Shown: positions 47,462 to 58,254 of the stretch, one piece after another
Position numbering within the stretch: the stretch's first letter is position 1
Layout of the letters: each line of letters begins with the position of its first letter
Assembly (NCBI RefSeq): GCF_001723305.1
Contig: NZ_LPWF01000002.1
Coordinates: 49,783 to 113,782, forward strand
Direction: 5' to 3'
From: Methyloceanibacter superfactus
GTDB taxonomy: Bacteria > Pseudomonadota > Alphaproteobacteria > Rhizobiales > Methyloligellaceae
Length of the DNA stretch: 64,000 nt
Translations under genes and position numbers: made by a program
The notes under the pieces: model-generated
What the model was told of the DNA's origin: nothing
Seen by the model: the letters and a program-made list of their open reading frames with translations, nothing else
Database searches by the model: none

Positions 47462-48387
47462 GGCAGACTTGCAAGAAAGTTGGGGCCGGCGCGGACAAGC
47501 AGCTCGTCGCCGGCGTCACGGCCGAGCGCTTCGGCATTCGCCGCCGCGCCGGTCACTTCGATATCGTGCCATTCTGCGCCGCCCGGCGAGAGGATCAAGC
47601 CGCGAAAGCGCAAAATCCCGTCCGCGATCTCGGCGAGGCCGGCAATCGGCGTGCGGCAGGAACCGTCGAGACGCGCGAGGAAGGCCCGCTCGCACGTCAC
47701 CGCGGTTTCGGTGTCCGGATCGTTCAGCGGCGCCAGCAAAGCGTGGGTCTCCTCATCTCCGGTGCGGGCCAGAACGGCGATGGCGCCTTGCGCCACCGCG
47801 GGCAGCATCTCGTCGGCCGACAGGGCCGAGGCCGCCTTGGACGCGAGCCCCAACCGATCGAGGCCGGCCATGGCCAGCAGGGTTGCATCGGCGACGCCCT
47901 CGTCGAGCTTCCTGAGTCGCGTCTCCACATTGCCACGGAAGTCGATAACGCGCAGGTCCGGCCGCCGCCGCTTCACTTGGGCGCCGCGCCGCAAGGATGA
48001 GGTGCCAACCACGGCCCCGGGCGGAAGTTCCATGAGAGACGCGGCCTTGGGGCTCAAGAACGCATCCCGCACGTCGGCGCGCGGCAGCACGGCGGCGATC
48101 GACAGCCTGTCGGGCAGGGTGGTCGGCAGGTCCTTCATGGAATGGACTGCCAGGGCCACGTCGCCGCGCAGCAGCGCCTCGTCGATTTCCTTGGTGAACA
48201 GGCCCTTGCCGCCGAGATCGCGCAGGGGCTGGTCCTGAATGCGGTCGCCGGAGGTGGTGATGACGGCCAGATCCACATCGCCCTCGCCGAGGCTATGGGC
48301 GTCCATGAGGCACTCGCGCACGTGCCGCGCCTGCCACAGGGCGAGCGGGCTGCCACGGGTACCGATCAGATGGGGGCCTGCCGGCAA
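47458..48387 (-). CDS. hemC: Hydroxymethylbilane synthase (porphobilinogen deaminase)
   Basis: Polymerises four porphobilinogens. 309 residues from a TTG start with AAGGAGT about 8 bases upstream. Landmarks are IGTRGSPLALWQA, ITTSGDRIQDQPL, GGKGLFTKEIDEAL, HSMKDLPT, GTSSLRRGAQ and the Cys carrying the dipyrromethane cofactor in DGSCRTPIAG. First gene of the operon hemC-hemD-mic60-hemY, divergent from tsaD. Confidence 0.95.
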   Translation of the reverse strand: MPAGPHLIGTRGSPLALWQARHVRECLMDAHSLGEGDVDLAVITTSGDRIQDQPLRDLGGKGLFTKEIDEALLRGDVALAVHSMKDLPTTLPDRLSIAAVLPRADVRDAFLSPKAASLMELPPGAVVGTSSLRRGAQVKRRRPDLRVIDFRGNVETRLRKLDEGVADATLLAMAGLDRLGLASKAASALSADEMLPAVAQGAIAVLARTGDEETHALLAPLNDPDTETAVTCERAFLARLDGSCRTPIAGLAEIADGILRFRGLILSPGGAEWHDIEVTGAAANAEALGRDAGDELLVRAGPNFLASLP

Positions 48388-48493
48388 AACGGAACTCCTT
48401 GAGTTCTTTAGGTGAAACGGGCCAAAGTCCCCGCATTAATGGCCGGTTTCGGCTTCCCCTTCAATCGCCGTCGCCAGCGCATTTTGGAAACGC

Positions 48494-49586
48494 ATGACTG
48501 AGAACGAACCCACGCCCCGCTGACCGTTCTCGGCATCGAGACGAGCTGCGACGAGACGGCCGCGTCCCTGGTGCGCCGGGGCGTCGACGGGCGCGGCGAG
48601 ATCCTGTCCAATGTGGTGCGCTCGCAGCTCGATCTCCATGCGGCTTATGGCGGGGTGGTGCCGGAAATCGCCGCCCGCGCCCATATCGACCTGCTCGATG
48701 CGGCGATCGCCAGGCCCTCGCCGACGCCGGCGCCGGCTTCGAGGCCGTCGACGGGATCGCCGCGGCGGCCGGCCCGGGCCTGATCGGCGGCCTGATCGTC
48801 GGCCTGACCACGGCCAAGGCCATGGCGCTCGGCTTGGGCAAGCCCTTCCTGGCGGTCAATCATCTGGAAGCCCATGCGCTGAGCGCCGGTCTCACCGACG
48901 GCCTGCCCTTCCCCTATCTCCTACTGCTCGTCTCGGGCGGCCATACGCAACTTCTCATCGTCAAGGATGTGGGGTCTTACGACCGGCTCGGCACCACGCT
49001 CGACGATGCGCTCGGCGAAGCCTTCGACAAGGCGGCGAAGCTGCTGGGTCTCGGCTATCCCGGCGGTCCGGAGGTGGAGGCCCACGCCGCGCGCGGCCGC
49101 CCCACCATCAAGCTGCCGCGCCCCATGCTGGGGCGTCCCGAGCCGCATTTCTCCTTCGCCGGGCTCAAGACGGCCCTCCGCCACGAGGCGCTCGCCCGGG
49201 CGCCGCTCAGCGAGGCGGCGGTCGCCGATCTCTGCGCCAGCTTCCAGGACGCCGTGGCCGAGGTGGTGAGCGACCGCACGGCCAAGGCCATGGACATCTA
49301 CCTGGCGCGGCTGGGGAGCGACGCGCAGCGCGCCCTGGTGGTGGCGGGCGGCGTCGCCGCCAATCAACGCCTCAAGGCGGCGCTGGAGGATACCGCCCGC
49401 GCGCGCGGCTTCCGCGTCGTGGTGCCGCCGCCGCAGCTCTGCACCGATAATGCCGCCATGATCGCCTGGGCAGGCGCGGAACGGCTGGCGCGTGGCCTCG
49501 TGGACGATATGGCCGCACCGGCACGGGCCCGCTGGCCACTCGACCCGGAAGCGCCGCCGGCGCTCGGAGCCGGGGTCAAGGCTTGA
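48494..49586 (+). CDS. tsaD: tRNA N6-adenosine threonylcarbamoyltransferase TsaD (two frameshifts)
   Basis: Transfers threonylcarbamoyl to A37 of ANN-decoding tRNAs; essential in many bacteria. ATG 48494 (MTENEPTPR); a lost base near 48518 restores [21 protein letters not shown] second loss near 48715 leads to [20 protein letters not shown]. Metal ligands are in [41 protein letters not shown] HFSFAGLKT and [12 protein letters not shown] are present. About 364 residues. Confidence 0.93.
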
Positions 49587-49657
49587 GGCTTGTGGGCGGG
49601 CGCCTCGAGTTGACCTAAGACCTGAGAAACTGCGCTAATAAGAGCTGGGGGACAGAC

Positions 49658-50650
49658 ATGGCGCTTCAATCGGTGGGGGTTATCGGCGCGGGCGCGTGGG
49701 GCACGGCACTTGCCGTCATCGCGCGGCGGGCCGGGCGCGACGTGCTGGTCTGGGCGCGGGAGCCCGAGACCGTCGCCGCCATCAACGATGCGCACCGAAA
49801 CGACGTGTTCCTGCCGGATATCGCCCTCGACCCGGCCATCGAGGCGACGTCGCGGCTCAACGAGGCCGCCACCTGCGACATGCTGCTGATGGTGACGCCG
49901 GCGCAGCATGTGGGCGCCATCGGGGCCGAGCTTGCCCCTATTTGCGGGAGGCCAGCCGCTGGTCATCTGCTCCAAGGGCATCGAGCAGGCGACGGCCGGC
50001 TCCTATCCCAAGTGGCCGGCGACCTCATGCCGGCGGCGGATATCGCCGTGCTGTCGGGACCGAGCTTCGCGGCCGATGTCGCAAGCGGACTGCCCGCGGC
50101 GGTGACGCTCGCGACCGGCGAAGAGGACTTGGGGCGGGCGCTGAGCCATGCGCTCAGCCACTCGCCGTTCCGCTGCTATTGGAGCGGCGACGTGATCGGC
50201 GCGGAGATCGGCGGCGCGGTCAAGAATGTCTACGCCATCGCCGCCGGCATCGTCGTCGGCAAGGAGCTCGGCGCATCCGCCCATGCGGGGCTCGTCACGC
50301 GCGGCTTCGCGGAGATGGCGCGGTTCGGCGTGGCGCTGGGCGGCCGGCTCCGACACCATGATCGGCTCTCCGGGCTCGGCGATCTGGTGCTGACTTGCGG
50401 CAGCCCGCAATCGCGCAACATGTCGCTCGGGGTGGCGCTCGGACAAGGGCAGAGCGCGGCCGAGGCGCTATCGGGGAGGCTCACCGTGACCGAGGGCGTG
50501 ACCACCGCGTCCGCCATGGTCGAGATCGCTAGCGCGCGGCGCATCGAGCTGCCCATCGCGGAGGCCGTGCATGCGGTGATCTCGGGGCTCACCACGGTCG
50601 ACGAAGCCATCGAGGCGCTGCTCGCCCGGCCGCTGCGCCCCGAGATGTGA
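49658..50650 (+). CDS. gpsA: Glycerol-3-phosphate dehydrogenase NAD(P)+ (two pairs of compensating indels)
   Basis: Makes sn-glycerol 3-phosphate for phospholipids. 330 residues with GAGAWGTALAVIARRAG, VTPAQHVGAI, SGPSFAADVASGLP, the catalytic Lys in GGAVKNVYAIAAG and LSGLGDLVLTC. Between about 49945 and 50010 the open frame reads nonsense while another frame reads GQPLVICSKGIEQAT; near 50345-50375 GGRSDTMIG is similarly disguised. Both return to frame. Lies 71 bp after tsaD, a common pairing. Confidence 0.93.
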   Translation: MALQSVGVIGAGAWGTALAVIARRAGRDVLVWAREPETVAAINDAHRNDVFLPDIALDPAIEATSRLNEAATCDMLLMVTPAQHVGAIGAELAPICGRPAAGHLLQGHRAGDGRLLSQVAGDLMPAADIAVLSGPSFAADVASGLPAAVTLATGEEDLGRALSHALSHSPFRCYWSGDVIGAEIGGAVKNVYAIAAGIVVGKELGASAHAGLVTRGFAEMARFGVALGGRLRHHDRLSGLGDLVLTCGSPQSRNMSLGVALGQGQSAAEALSGRLTVTEGVTTASAMVEIASARRIELPIAEAVHAVISGLTTVDEAIEALLARPLRPEM

Positions 50651-50708
50651 CAAGCATGGACAGGGCTAGAGCGCCGCAATAGCCTCTCCGACACTCAAAG
50701 GAAGACGA

Positions 50709-51005
50709 ATGCTGTTTGCCTTCATCTGCACCGACAAGCCGGACGGCCTGCCGATCCGCAAAGCGAACCGCCCGGAGCATCTCGCCTATCTGAAGAGCCT
50801 CGGCGAGACGCTGAAATTCGCCGGCCCCTTCACCGCCGAAGACGGCGAGACCATGAACGGCAGCCTGGTCGTGGTCGAGGCGCCGTCGCTCGAGGCCGCG
50901 CGCAAGATCGCCGACGGCGATCCCTTCGCCAAGGCCGGCGTCTTCGCCCATGTCGAGATCCGGCCGTGGAAATGGTCCATCAACAATCCGGACGAGAAGG
51001 CTTGA
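50709..51005 (+). CDS. YciI family protein
   Basis: 98 residues, a ferredoxin-like small fold of unknown activity. It shows LFAFICTDKPDGLPIRKANR, the conserved HLAYLKSLGE, GPFTAEDGETMNGSLVVVEA and ADGDPFAKAGVFAHVEIRPW with the His/Asp pair of the family. Followed 7 bp later by the EVE-domain gene, a frequent neighbour. Confidence 0.9.
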   Translation: MLFAFICTDKPDGLPIRKANRPEHLAYLKSLGETLKFAGPFTAEDGETMNGSLVVVEAPSLEAARKIADGDPFAKAGVFAHVEIRPWKWSINNPDEKA

Positions 51006-51012
51006 AGCGCCC

Positions 51013-51444
51013 GTGGCCTACTGGCTGATGAAATCCGAGCCCGGCGCCTGGTCCTGGGACCAGCAGAAGAAAGAGGGCAAGGCGGGCGCCGAGTGGGACG
51101 GCGTGCGCAACTACCAGGCGCGCAACAATATGCGGGCCATGAAGAAGGGCGACCTCGCCTTCTTCTATCACTCGGTCGGCGAGAAAGCCTGTGTCGGCAT
51201 CGTCAAGGTGGTGGCGGAGGCGCATCCGGACTCGACCGACGGCTCGGGCCAGTGGGAGTGCGTCGACGTCGCCGCGGTGGCCGACCTGCCGAAACCGGTG
51301 ACGCTCGCGGACATCAAGGCCACGCCGCAGCTGAAGGACATGGTGCTCGTCAACAACTCCCGGCTCTCGGTGCAGCCGGTGACGGTCGCAGAATGGCAGA
51401 AAGTCTGTGCGCTCGGCGGTCTCCCACATCCTCCTAAGGCATAG
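51013..51444 (+). CDS. EVE domain-containing protein
   Basis: 143 residues from GTG 51013. EVE (PUA-like) domain with YWLMKSEPGAWSWDQQ, WDGVRNYQARNNMR, GDLAFFYHSVGEKACVGIV and LKDMVLVNNSRLSVQPV. Homologues bind modified bases in nucleic acids; here it is a stand-alone housekeeping-type copy with no restriction genes nearby. Confidence 0.9.
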   Translation: MAYWLMKSEPGAWSWDQQKKEGKAGAEWDGVRNYQARNNMRAMKKGDLAFFYHSVGEKACVGIVKVVAEAHPDSTDGSGQWECVDVAAVADLPKPVTLADIKATPQLKDMVLVNNSRLSVQPVTVAEWQKVCALGGLPHPPKA

Positions 51445-51507
51445 TGCCGGAACTCTTGCGCTTGGGGTAAAGTCGAGACACGCTCGACGCCGTCACAGGG
51501 GGAAAGC

Positions 51508-51924
51508 ATGACATTCTCAGGTGTGAATTACGCGGCCGTCGTCATCGCCGCCCTCGCGGGATTCGGCCTCGGCGCGGTGTGGTACATGGTGCTCGGCGGC
51601 GTGTGGCTACGCGCCATCGGCAAGACCAGAGGCGAGCTCGATCAGGGTGCCGGCGCCGCCAAGGCCCTGCCCTTCGTCATCGCGCTCGTCGCCCTTCTCG
51701 TCATGGCGTCGATGCTGGCGGGGATCATGGGCCATCTCGGCAGCGTGACCGTCCGCGGCGGTTTGATCACCGGTTTCTTCTGCTGGCTCGGCTTCGTCAT
51801 CACCACGATGGGCGTGAACCACGCTTTCGGGCACGCCAAGCCGATGCTGACACTCATCGATGGCGGGCATTGGCTCGCCGTGTTGCTCATCCAGGGCGCC
51901 GTCATCGGCGCCTTTGGCGTCTAG
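51508..51924 (+). CDS. DUF1761 family membrane protein
   Basis: 138 residues with four membrane helices ([75 protein letters not shown]) and the family's [29 protein letters not shown] precedes the ATG. Function unknown. Confidence 0.82.
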   Translation: MTFSGVNYAAVVIAALAGFGLGAVWYMVLGGVWLRAIGKTRGELDQGAGAAKALPFVIALVALLVMASMLAGIMGHLGSVTVRGGLITGFFCWLGFVITTMGVNHAFGHAKPMLTLIDGGHWLAVLLIQGAVIGAFGV

Positions 51925-51995
51925 GCGGGAGGAACCATCCGGCCTGTCAAAAAAATGAACGCAAAACCGCGTTCGCGTATGGAGGAACGGCCCAA

Positions 51996-53963
51996 ATGTC
52001 CGAGCACAAAACGTACAAGGTCGAGACCTTGAAAGTTCCGAAGGCGTGGAAGGAAAACGCCTTCATCGACAAGGACAAATACGAGAAGCTCTACGAGAAG
52101 AGCGTCGAGAAGCCCGACAAGTTCTGGGGCAAGGAAGGCGAGCGTCTCGACTGGATCAAGCCCTACACGCGGGTCAAGAACACCACATTCGAATTCCCCA
52201 ACGTCTCGATCAAATGGTTCGAGGACGGCACGCTCAACGTCGCCGCCAACTGCGTCGACCGGCACCTGAAGAAGCGCGGCAAGCAGACCGCCATCATCTG
52301 GGAACCGGACGACCCGAAGACGCCGGCGAAGCACATCACCTATCGCGAGCTCTACGACAATGTGTGCCGCCTCGCGAACGTGCTGAAAGCCCAAGGCGTC
52401 AAGAAGGGCGACCGGGTCACCATCTACCTGCCGATGATCCCCGAGCCGGCCTACGCCATGCTGGCTTGCGCGCGCATCGGCGCCGTCCATTCGATCGTGT
52501 TCGGCGGCTTCTCGCCGGACGCGCTGGCCGGCCGTATCGAGGATTGCAAATCCGAGTTCGTCATCACCGCCGATGAAGGCTTGCGCGGCGGCCGCAAGAT
52601 TCCGCTGAAAGCGAATACCGACACCGCGCTTCAGAAGAACGGACACGTCAAGACCGTGCTGGTCGTGCGCCACACCGGCGGCACCGTGCCGTGGACGGAC
52701 GGCCGCGACGTGTGGCTTGACGAGGCGATGGCAGGCGCCGAGGCGGAATGTCCGCCGGAGGAGATGAACGCGGAAGACCCGCTGTTCATTCTCTACACGT
52801 CGGGCTCGACGGGAAAGCCCAAGGGCGTGCTGCATACGACGGGCGGTTATCTCGTCTACGCGGCGATGACGCATCAATACGTCTTCGATTATCACGACGG
52901 CGATGTCTATTGGTGCACCGCGGATGTCGGCTGGGTCACGGGCCACAGCTACATCGTCTACGGGCCCCTCGCCAACGGCGCGATCACGCTGATGTTCGAG
53001 GGCGTGCCGAACTATCCGGACGCCTCGCGCTTCTGGCAGGTGGTCGACAAGCATAAGGTCAACATCTTCTACACCGCGCCGACGGCGATCCGCGCGCTGA
53101 TGGGCGCGGGCAACGAGCATGTGAAGAACACGAGCCGGAAATCGCTCAGGCTGCTCGGCAGCGTGGGCGAGCCGATCAACCCGGAAGCGTGGGAGTGGTA
53201 CTACCACGTGATCGGCGAGAAGCGCTGTCCGATCGTGGACACGTGGTGGCAGACGGAGACCGGCGGCATTCTCATCACGCCGTTGCCGGGTGCCACCAAG
53301 CTCAAGCCCGGCTCCGCGACGCTGCCCTTCTTCGGGGTGCAGCCGGCCATCGTCGATGCCGACGGCAACATTCTCGAAGGCGAGGCGGCGGGCAATCTCG
53401 TCATCCTCGACGCTTGGCCCGGCATGATGCGCACGGTCTATGGCGACCATCAGCGCTTCGTGGAGACCTATTTCTCCGCCTACAAGGGCAAGTACTTCAC
53501 CGGCGACGGCTGCCGGCGCGACGCCGACGGCTATTACTGGATCACCGGCCGCGTCGACGACGTGATCAACGTGTCCGGCCACCGCATGGGCACGGCGGAG
53601 GTCGAGTCCGCGCTGGTCGCCCATCCCAAGGTCTCGGAGGCCGCCGTGGTCGGCTATCCGCACGACATCAAGGGCCAAGGCATCTATTGCTATGTCACCC
53701 TGATGTCCGGCGAGGAGGGCTCCGACGCGCTGAAGAAGGAGCTGCGCGACTGGGTCCGCAACGAGATCGGACCGATCGCCTCGCCCGACCAGATCCAGTT
53801 CGCCCCGGGGCTGCCCAAGACGCGGTCGGGCAAGATCATGCGCCGAATCCTGCGCAAGATCGCCGAGGACGAATTCGGCAATCTCGGCGACACCTCGACC
53901 CTGGCCGATCCCGGCGTGGTGACGGATCTCGTCGAGAACCGCCAGAACCGGAGACCGGCTTAG
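51996..53963 (+). CDS. acs: Acetyl-CoA synthetase
   Basis: AMP-forming acetate activation. Intact at 655 residues. The AMP-binding loop [70 protein letters not shown] and the regulatory/catalytic Lys in [18 protein letters not shown] are all present. GGAGGA precedes the ATG 51996. Acetylation of the last Lys is a known control in the family. Monocistronic by spacing. Confidence 0.96.
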   Translation: MSEHKTYKVETLKVPKAWKENAFIDKDKYEKLYEKSVEKPDKFWGKEGERLDWIKPYTRVKNTTFEFPNVSIKWFEDGTLNVAANCVDRHLKKRGKQTAIIWEPDDPKTPAKHITYRELYDNVCRLANVLKAQGVKKGDRVTIYLPMIPEPAYAMLACARIGAVHSIVFGGFSPDALAGRIEDCKSEFVITADEGLRGGRKIPLKANTDTALQKNGHVKTVLVVRHTGGTVPWTDGRDVWLDEAMAGAEAECPPEEMNAEDPLFILYTSGSTGKPKGVLHTTGGYLVYAAMTHQYVFDYHDGDVYWCTADVGWVTGHSYIVYGPLANGAITLMFEGVPNYPDASRFWQVVDKHKVNIFYTAPTAIRALMGAGNEHVKNTSRKSLRLLGSVGEPINPEAWEWYYHVIGEKRCPIVDTWWQTETGGILITPLPGATKLKPGSATLPFFGVQPAIVDADGNILEGEAAGNLVILDAWPGMMRTVYGDHQRFVETYFSAYKGKYFTGDGCRRDADGYYWITGRVDDVINVSGHRMGTAEVESALVAHPKVSEAAVVGYPHDIKGQGIYCYVTLMSGEEGSDALKKELRDWVRNEIGPIASPDQIQFAPGLPKTRSGKIMRRILRKIAEDEFGNLGDTSTLADPGVVTDLVENRQNRRPA

Positions 53964-54032
53964 GCCGGTCTCACGCGTGGGGAGACTCGGCGGCCGGACT
54001 CGTCGTACAAAGAGGCGGGGGAGGGGACGCGG

Positions 54033-54416
54033 ATGACTTGGCTGATGCGAATTCTGGTCGGTCTCGGGATCGTTCTGGCGCTGGTAATCGCCTTCGTGCT
54101 CCTGATCGGCAATTGGGGCACGGGCGGGCCGCCGACACAGGCCCTATCGCTGTCGGTGGGCAACCGCACGGTGACGGTGGCCGGCCACTATAAGAGCATG
54201 ACGCAGGAATCGATCGCCGACGGCATCAAGGTCATCGTCGACGGCCATGAGGTCGTGGTGGCGGAAGACCAGCTCACGGTGGACGGCAAGCCCCAGATTC
54301 TGGAGCCGGATCAGGACGTCATGGTCTATGTGGACGAAGCCGGGAAGGTCACGGTCAAGGTCGTCCACGAGGACGAGACGGCCGGCCAGGAGGCCTCCGA
54401 AGAGGCCCCCGAGTAG
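54033..54416 (+). CDS. Hypothetical membrane-anchored protein
   Basis: 127 residues. One N-terminal helix (ILVGLGIVLALVIAFVLLIG), then a beta-rich domain (LSVGNRTVTVAGHYKSMTQE, GIKVIVDGHEVVVAEDQL) and an acidic tail EDETAGQEASEEAPE. No recognised domain. Convergent with the globin gene 6 bp away. Confidence 0.65.
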   Translation: MTWLMRILVGLGIVLALVIAFVLLIGNWGTGGPPTQALSLSVGNRTVTVAGHYKSMTQESIADGIKVIVDGHEVVVAEDQLTVDGKPQILEPDQDVMVYVDEAGKVTVKVVHEDETAGQEASEEAPE

Positions 54417-54422
54417 CGTCTG

Positions 54423-54905
54423 TCAGCCCGCCATCACCTTGGTGAAATAGGCGAGCAGCGTGTTCCAGGCGTCCTTGGTGTCGCGGTCGAAGCTCTTGTC
54501 GAGCGAGCGCTCCAGCGTCCACACGAGCGCACGGGACATGGTGCGGTAATGCCGCGCGCGGATGCCGAGCTGGCGATGCCGCGCCCCGAGCAGCTTGAGC
54601 GTGGGCGCCAGCCCATCCTCATGACCGAGCGAGATCATGGCGAGCTTGGCGCCGGCGGCGAATTTGCGGGCCTGGATCTCCACCGGCCCCGAGAACTTCT
54701 TGCGCAAGGACGGATCGAGCCGGAACAGCTTCAGGAAGAAGAGCTGCGCAACCAGGTCGAGCGCCGGCTCGACCCTGAGAAAACTTAAGCGAATCAGGCG
54801 CTTCTGCTCCGCCGAGAGCTGGGTGTCGCTGACCGGTACGGCTTTCGCCCGGCGCGTCCGGCGCTTGGCGGCGGTTTCGGAGGCTTGGATGGCTGCGGCT
54901 GGCAT
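54423..54905 (-). CDS. Single-domain globin
   Basis: 160 residues. A basic N-terminal extension (ASETAAKRRTRRAKAV) is followed by a classical globin fold: LIRLSFLRVEPALDLVAQLFF, LKLFRLDPSLRKKFSG, LGARHRQLGIRARHYRTMS with the proximal His candidate, and AWNTLLAYFTKVMAG. No reductase domain is attached, so an oxygen- or NO-related role without an own reductase is likely. Confidence 0.82.
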   Translation of the reverse strand: MPAAAIQASETAAKRRTRRAKAVPVSDTQLSAEQKRLIRLSFLRVEPALDLVAQLFFLKLFRLDPSLRKKFSGPVEIQARKFAAGAKLAMISLGHEDGLAPTLKLLGARHRQLGIRARHYRTMSRALVWTLERSLDKSFDRDTKDAWNTLLAYFTKVMAG

Positions 54906-55052
54906 GGCTGGGCGACTCCTCGAACGCTTGTCTCGCGAGGCAGCATGCCGCGTGCGGATTGACGAAGCGTTAAGGTCAACGCGGTCTTAAGGCTGTGCGC
55001 CGGGATCTGCCGGAAGTCAGGATCTGTCTCGGCCAACCCCCTTCTCCACCGC

Positions 55053-55090
55053 CGTCATTGCCGGGCTTGACCCGGCAATCCATTCCAATT
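55053..55090 (+). repeat. REP-like dispersed repeat, short copy
   Basis: Begins CGTCATTGCCGGGCTTGACC and holds the palindromic core TTGCCGGGCTTGACCCGGCAA. The same element recurs at 60041-60134. It lies in the 270-bp gap between the globin gene and htpX, which otherwise shows nothing. (The core is quoted in two overlapping parts: TTGCCGGG and CCCGGCAA.). Confidence 0.7.
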
Positions 55091-55175
55091 GAGCGTCTTG
55101 TCCCAGGCCCTGAGACCCCCAACATATTGAACGCGTCGGGTTTTTGCCGGCGAAGCACCTTTCGTGGAGGTTTCC

Positions 55176-56111
55176 GTGAGCTATTTCCGCACCGCCATCC
55201 TGCTGGCCGCCATGACCGCCCTGTTCATGGGCATCGGCTTTTTGCTTGGCGGCCAGACCGGCATGGTCATCGCCCTGGTCGTCGCCGGCGGCATGAATCT
55301 GTGGGCCTATTGGAACTCCGACAAGGCGGTGCTGCGCATGTATGGCGCGCGCGAGGTCGATCCGCGCAGCGCGCCGGAGCTCTATGACATGGTGCGCAAG
55401 CTCGCCGTCAATGCCGGGCTCCCCATGCCCAAGGTCTACATCATGGAGAACCCGCAGCCGAACGCGTTTGCCACCGGCCGCAACCCGGAGAACGCGGCGG
55501 TCGCCGTCACCACCGGGCTGATGAACATGGTGAGCAAGGACGAGCTCGCCGGCGTCATCGCTCATGAGCTTGCCCATATCCGCCACCACGACACGCTGCT
55601 GATGACCATCACCGCGACCATCGCCGGCGCCATCTCCATGCTGGCCAATTTCGCCATGTTCACCGGCGGCGGGCGCAACAACGACAATGGCGGCGTCGGC
55701 ATGATCGGCGGCCTGGCGCTGATGATCCTCGGACCGCTCGCCGCGGGCCTGGTGCAAATGGCCATCAGCCGCACGCGCGAATACGAGGCGGACAAGGGCG
55801 GCGCGGAGATCAGCCGCCAGCCGCTGTCGCTCGCCACCGCGCTTCAGAAGATCTCAGGCGCGGCGCATCAGATCCCCAACATGGCGGCAGAGCGCAATCC
55901 GGCCTCGGCGCATCTCTTCATCGTCAACCCGCTGTCCGGCGCGCGCATGGACAATCTCTTCTCGACCCACCCCAACGTGGAGAACCGCGTCGCGCGGCTC
56001 GTTGAGATGTCGCGGACGATGGGCGGTGTACCGGCCAGGGACACGGAGCCCATGCCGGCTGGGCCGTGGTCCTCGGGCCCGGCGCCCACATCCCGCGGAC
56101 CCTGGGGCTAA
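55176..56111 (+). CDS. htpX: Membrane zinc metalloprotease HtpX
   Basis: Inner membrane M48 protease for quality control of membrane proteins. 311 residues from GTG 55176, chosen for TGGAGG five bases upstream. Two N-terminal helices, the zinc motif [10 protein letters not shown], two further helices ([33 protein letters not shown]) and the third ligand region [16 protein letters not shown]. Tail rich in Pro/Gly. No heat-shock element was identified. Confidence 0.94.
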   Translation: MSYFRTAILLAAMTALFMGIGFLLGGQTGMVIALVVAGGMNLWAYWNSDKAVLRMYGAREVDPRSAPELYDMVRKLAVNAGLPMPKVYIMENPQPNAFATGRNPENAAVAVTTGLMNMVSKDELAGVIAHELAHIRHHDTLLMTITATIAGAISMLANFAMFTGGGRNNDNGGVGMIGGLALMILGPLAAGLVQMAISRTREYEADKGGAEISRQPLSLATALQKISGAAHQIPNMAAERNPASAHLFIVNPLSGARMDNLFSTHPNVENRVARLVEMSRTMGGVPARDTEPMPAGPWSSGPAPTSRGPWG

Positions 56112-56156
56112 AGACCCCGCGTTGATCGTTCCGCCAAGAGCGCGTAAGGGGTGCCT

Positions 56157-56779
56157 ATGAGCGCCGGTTGCTGCAACCACACGCCCGAGCCGGATACTTC
56201 CCGCCTCATCCTCTGGATAGCGCTCGCGATCAACGCGGCGATGTTCGCGGTCGAGATCGTGGCCGGCGTGGTCGCGGGCTCCGTGAGCCTTCACGCCGAC
56301 GCGCTGGACTTCCTGGCCGACAGCTTCAACTACGCCATCAGTCTTTCGGTCATCGGCCTCGCGCTCACGTGGCGCGCCCGCGCCGCGATGTTCAAGGGCC
56401 TCACCATGGGCGCGCTGGGCCTGTGGGTGATCGGCGAGGTCGTTTGGCAGATCGTGTCGGGGCGCGTGCCCGAGCCGTTCGTCATGGGCGCGGTCGGAAC
56501 CGCCGCATTGCTGGCGAACGCCGGGGTAGCGGTGCTGCTTTACCGCTTCCGGAGCGCGGAATCGAACCTGCGCTCTGCCTGGATCTGCTCGCGGAACGAT
56601 GTCCTCGGCAATTTGGCGGTTCTGCTTGCCGCGGCCGGCGTGCTGGGGACCGGCACGTTGTGGCCGGACGTGATCGTCGCAAGCATCATGCGAGCCTCGC
56701 CATTCAAGGAAGCTGGGTTGTCGTTCGCCAGTCGCTCGGCGAGTTGAATGGCGCGGCGCCCGCCGCGAGACGTACATGA
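56157..56779 (+). CDS. Cation transporter, short CDF-type membrane protein (one frameshift)
   Basis: About 207 residues, membrane part of a CDF transporter without the cytoplasmic domain. It starts MSAGCCNHTPEPD with a Cys pair and has the metal-site segment SLHADALDFLADSFNYAISL and NLRSAWICSRNDVLGNLAVL. A lost base near 56690 hides the end, which in the next frame is MASLAIQGSWVVVRQSLGEL, stopping with TGA at 56777-56779 in an ATGA overlap with rsmB. Confidence 0.85.
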
Positions 56780-58139
56780 CCGCCCGCAACCCCGCGCCCA
56801 AGCCGCTGTCGCCGACGCGCGACCACCAGGTCGGCTTGCCGGCCCGGCGCGCCGCCGTGGCCCTCCTCGACGCCGTGTTTCAGAAGAAGCAATCGCTCGA
56901 CGAGGTGCTCGGCCGCTCACGCGACAAGGGCGTCATGTTCGACCTGCCGGTGCGCGACCGGGCGCTCGCCCGCGCCATCGTCGGCGTCTCCTTGCGGCGG
57001 CGCGGCCAGCTCGACCATGTGCTGAACAGCTTCCTCGAGCGCGGCCTGCCGGCCAAGTCGGGCTCGCTCTATGCGATCCTGCTGTCGGGCGCGGCCCAGC
57101 TCATCTTCCTCAAGACGCCGCCGCACGCGGCCATCGACCTCGCCGTGCGGCTGGCGCAATGGGACCCGCGCGCCAAGCGCTACGACAAGCTGGTGAACGC
57201 CGTGCTGCGCCGCGTGTCGGAGAAGGGTGAGGCCATCGCCGAGAGCCTCGACGCCGGCCGCGTCAACACGCCGGACTGGCTGTGGGAGCGCTGGGTCGCG
57301 TCCTGGGGCGAGGAGAGGGCGCATAGAATCGCCGACGCGCAGCTGATCGAGCCGCCGCTCGACGTGACGGTGAAATCCGATCCCGACATGTGGGCCGAGA
57401 GGCTGGAAGGGCGCGTGCTGCCGACGGGAAGCGTGCGCCTCCTGCCCAAAGGCCGCATCGAGGAGTTGCCCGGGTTCGACGAGGGCGCCTGGTGGGTGCA
57501 GGACGCCGCCGCCTCGCTGCCGGCGCAGTATCTGCGCGACATCGCGGGCAAGCGCGTGGCGGATCTCTGCGCCGCGCCCGGCGGCAAGACGGCGCAACTG
57601 GCTCTCGCCGGCGCTTCGGTGGTCGCTGTCGACGGGTCGAGCACGCGGCTCAAGCTGCTCGCCGGCAATTTGGAGCGGCTCGGGCTCGCCGCGGAGACGG
57701 TGCGGGCCGATGCCGGGAGCTGGCAGCCGGAGGAGCGCTTCGACGCCATCCTGCTCGATGCGCCCTGCTCGTCCACCGGCACGATAAGGCGCCATCCCGA
57801 CATTCCCTATCTCAAGACGGCCAAGGACATCGAGGAGCTGGCAGCCGTCCAGACGCGGCTCCTCGACAACGCGGTAAGCCTGCTGAAGCCCGGCGGCAGC
57901 CTCGTCTATTCCACCTGCTCACTCGAGCCGGTCGAGGGCGAGGCGCAGGTTGCCGCGCTGATGGCGAGAAACCCGGCTATGGAGATCGATCCGCTTCAGC
58001 CGGACGAGCCGTTCGGCGACACGGAGTGGGCGAAAGCTCGGGCGTTTTGCGGACCTTTCCCTTCGATCTCCAGCTCGGCAGCCCGGAATGGAGCGGCATG
58101 GACGGGTTCTTCGCCGCCCGGCTCAAGCGGAACGGTTAA
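56776..58139 (+). CDS. rsmB: RsmB/NOP family rRNA cytosine-5 methyltransferase (one frameshift)
   Basis: Methylates a cytosine in 16S rRNA. N-terminal NusB-like RNA-binding domain (RRAAVALLDAVFQKKQSLDE), then the SAM site DLCAAPGGKTAQLALAG, the motif IV Cys in LLDAPCSSTGTIRRHPD and the motif VI Cys in YSTCSLEPVEGEAQV. A lost base near 58030 conceals the end VLRTFPFDLQLGSPEWSGMD then FFAARLKRNG, stop 58137-58139. Heads a rightward block with the heparinase-like gene and purH. Confidence 0.92.
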
Positions 58140-58254
58140 CGATTTCCCGGATGCCACTTGCTCCCGGAGGCTTGCTGCCCGAAAATGCATCGCAGGCGTA
58201 CTACGCGGCGGGGAAGCCTGCGCTTTTGGACCACAAGCGCGGCTTGAGTGGAGA

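Noticed and set aside
51921..53678. 585-codon minus-strand frame
   Set aside because: Lies wholly opposite the intact, highly conserved acs gene and shows no family motif.
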